Below the pieces are notes generated by a model. The model was given only the letters and a program-made list of their open reading frames with translations. It was not told the origin of the DNA and did not search any database. A DNA stretch of 22,727 bases from Helicobacteraceae bacterium (GTDB lineage: Bacteria; Campylobacterota; Campylobacteria; Campylobacterales; Sulfurimonadaceae): the NCBI GenBank assembly GCA_027084065.1, contig JALWLR010000087.1, forward strand, positions 1 through 22,727, written 5' to 3'. Position numbers and translations under genes: made by a program. Positions 21,894 through 22,727 of this stretch are shown here, in pieces; position 1 is the stretch's first letter; the number at the start of each line of letters is the position of its first letter.

Positions 21894-22727
21894 ATGAGAA
21901 TAGCCAGAGAGATGGATGCGGAAGAAACACTGGAGTTGATCTTCGTATATTTGACGGAGCTCTCTTCGTTGCGGGATTATGATGAAATTTTGGAGGTGCT
22001 TGCAAATCTCGGTCGTGCGCTTGCCGGAGCGGATCGGTGTACGGTTTGGGTGGTGGATGAAGAGAAAAAGAGTATTTGGACAAAAGTCGCCCACGGTGTC
22101 GAGCACATAGAGATACCGATGGACAGAGGACTTGTCGGACATGCAATTAAAACCGGCGAAAAAATTTTGATAGAAAATGCCTACGAAGATCCCCGCTTTT
22201 ACGATGAGGTCGATAAACAGACGGGCTATACGACAAAATCGGTTATGGTTATCCCGATGTTCGATAACGATGACAACATCATTGGTGCATTTCAGGCTAT
22301 CAATCATCTAGGAGAGCGTACAAGCTTTACCAAAGAGGATATGCGGCGTTTGATGCTGGCTTCTACCTTCGCGGCAGAGACGCTTATTTCGGCAAAATTG
22401 ACACAAGAGATTCAAGATACCCAAAAAGAGGTCGTTTTTACAATGGGTGCCATTGGAGAAAGTCGCAGCAAAGAAACAGGTAACCATGTCAAGCGGGTGG
22501 CGGAGTATTCCAAAATTCTTGCTCTTGGTCTTGGAATGGACAAAGATGAAGCGGAACTGCTCAAACAGGCTAGTCCAATGCACGATATAGGAAAAGTGGC
22601 CATTCCCGATGAAATTTTGAAAAAACCGGGTATGTTTACAAAAAGTGAACGGCGCATTATGGAGAGACATGCAGAACTTGGGTATGAAATGATTCGCCAC
22701 TCCGAACGCCCACTTTTGCAGGCTGCT
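21894..22727 (+). CDS. GAF and HD-GYP domain protein (c-di-GMP phosphodiesterase), partial at right edge
   Basis: 278 residues are visible and the frame is open at the window end. The ATG has AGGGAG 5 nt upstream, overlapping the cyclase stop codon. A GAF domain (about residues 20-165) shows ADRCTVWVVDEEKKSIWTKVAHG and GLVGHAIKTGEKILIENAYEDPRF. An HD-GYP domain starts near 185 with ETGNHVKRVAEYS, and its metal pair His230-Asp231 is in MHDIGKVAIPDEILKKPG. The GYP motif itself lies beyond the edge. HD-GYP enzymes hydrolyse c-di-GMP; GAF would sense a small ligand, possibly a cyclic nucleotide. It is the third gene of the fecR-cyclase operon. Confidence 0.88.
   Translation, partial: MRIAREMDAEETLELIFVYLTELSSLRDYDEILEVLANLGRALAGADRCTVWVVDEEKKSIWTKVAHGVEHIEIPMDRGLVGHAIKTGEKILIENAYEDPRFYDEVDKQTGYTTKSVMVIPMFDNDDNIIGAFQAINHLGERTSFTKEDMRRLMLASTFAAETLISAKLTQEIQDTQKEVVFTMGAIGESRSKETGNHVKRVAEYSKILALGLGMDKDEAELLKQASPMHDIGKVAIPDEILKKPGMFTKSERRIMERHAELGYEMIRHSERPLLQAA

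Noticed and set aside
21828..22307. 159-codon open frame on the minus strand across the cyclase/GAF junction
   Set aside because: It is antisense to the GAF domain, with no recognisable family or ribosome site.
1..22727. CRISPR arrays, tRNA/rRNA genes, insertion sequences or phage genes
   Set aside because: No regularly spaced repeats, cloverleaf-like sequences, transposase or integrase frames, or target-site duplications were seen.

Overview
The window looks like chromosomal DNA of a free-living Campylobacterota (epsilonproteobacterial) species, near Sulfurimonas or Sulfurovum. This rests on the AT-rich tightly packed genes, the TATAAT -10 boxes without clear -35 boxes, the short SpeE-like protein of Helicobacter type, and the diverged Gsp proteins. 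The exact genus is inference.

Layout. Positions 1-2052 hold the end of a probable exported beta-rich protein and an overlapping outer-membrane beta-barrel gene. Positions 2065-3209 (minus strand) hold a speE-like gene followed by coaE. Positions 3348-3554 encode a small DUF2892 membrane protein. Positions 3624-13658 are one long type II secretion (T2SS) operon in the order G, pseudopilin, F, K, L, M, N, C, D, E, pseudopilin, pseudopilin. Every junction after the second gene overlaps, by 4 to 17 nt. The prepilin peptidase GspO is not here. Positions 13655-18332 carry housekeeping and small genes: a 78-aa protein, an SCP2-domain protein, an AEC permease, a thioredoxin-like protein, a SpoU/TrmH RNA methyltransferase, a short-chain dehydrogenase and mutY, which runs with yaaA (to 19057). 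From 19151 a signalling operon runs off the right edge: a FecR-domain protein, a CHASE2 class III adenylate cyclase, and a GAF/HD-GYP protein.

How the genes work together. The Gsp genes encode all the main machine parts: secretin D, inner-membrane link C, platform F/L/M, ATPase E and five pseudopilins. They would export folded proteins from the periplasm. The last operon would join an extracytoplasmic sensor to cAMP synthesis and probably to c-di-GMP breakdown.

The most unusual observations are: (1) the 10-mer TACATGCAAA, seen eight times plus one near-exact copy, on both strands and in several reading frames; (2) an apparent ATC start codon on the second T2SS gene; (3) a long dyad around the gspG promoter that would hide the ribosome site in read-through RNA; (4) a terminator-like hairpin between promoter and start codon of the fecR-cyclase operon; (5) divergent promoters sharing -10 boxes, one pair apparently giving two leaderless mRNAs. 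No stretch above 300 bases lacks a gene; the longest gap is 13892-14147. I saw no tRNA, rRNA, CRISPR array or insertion sequence.
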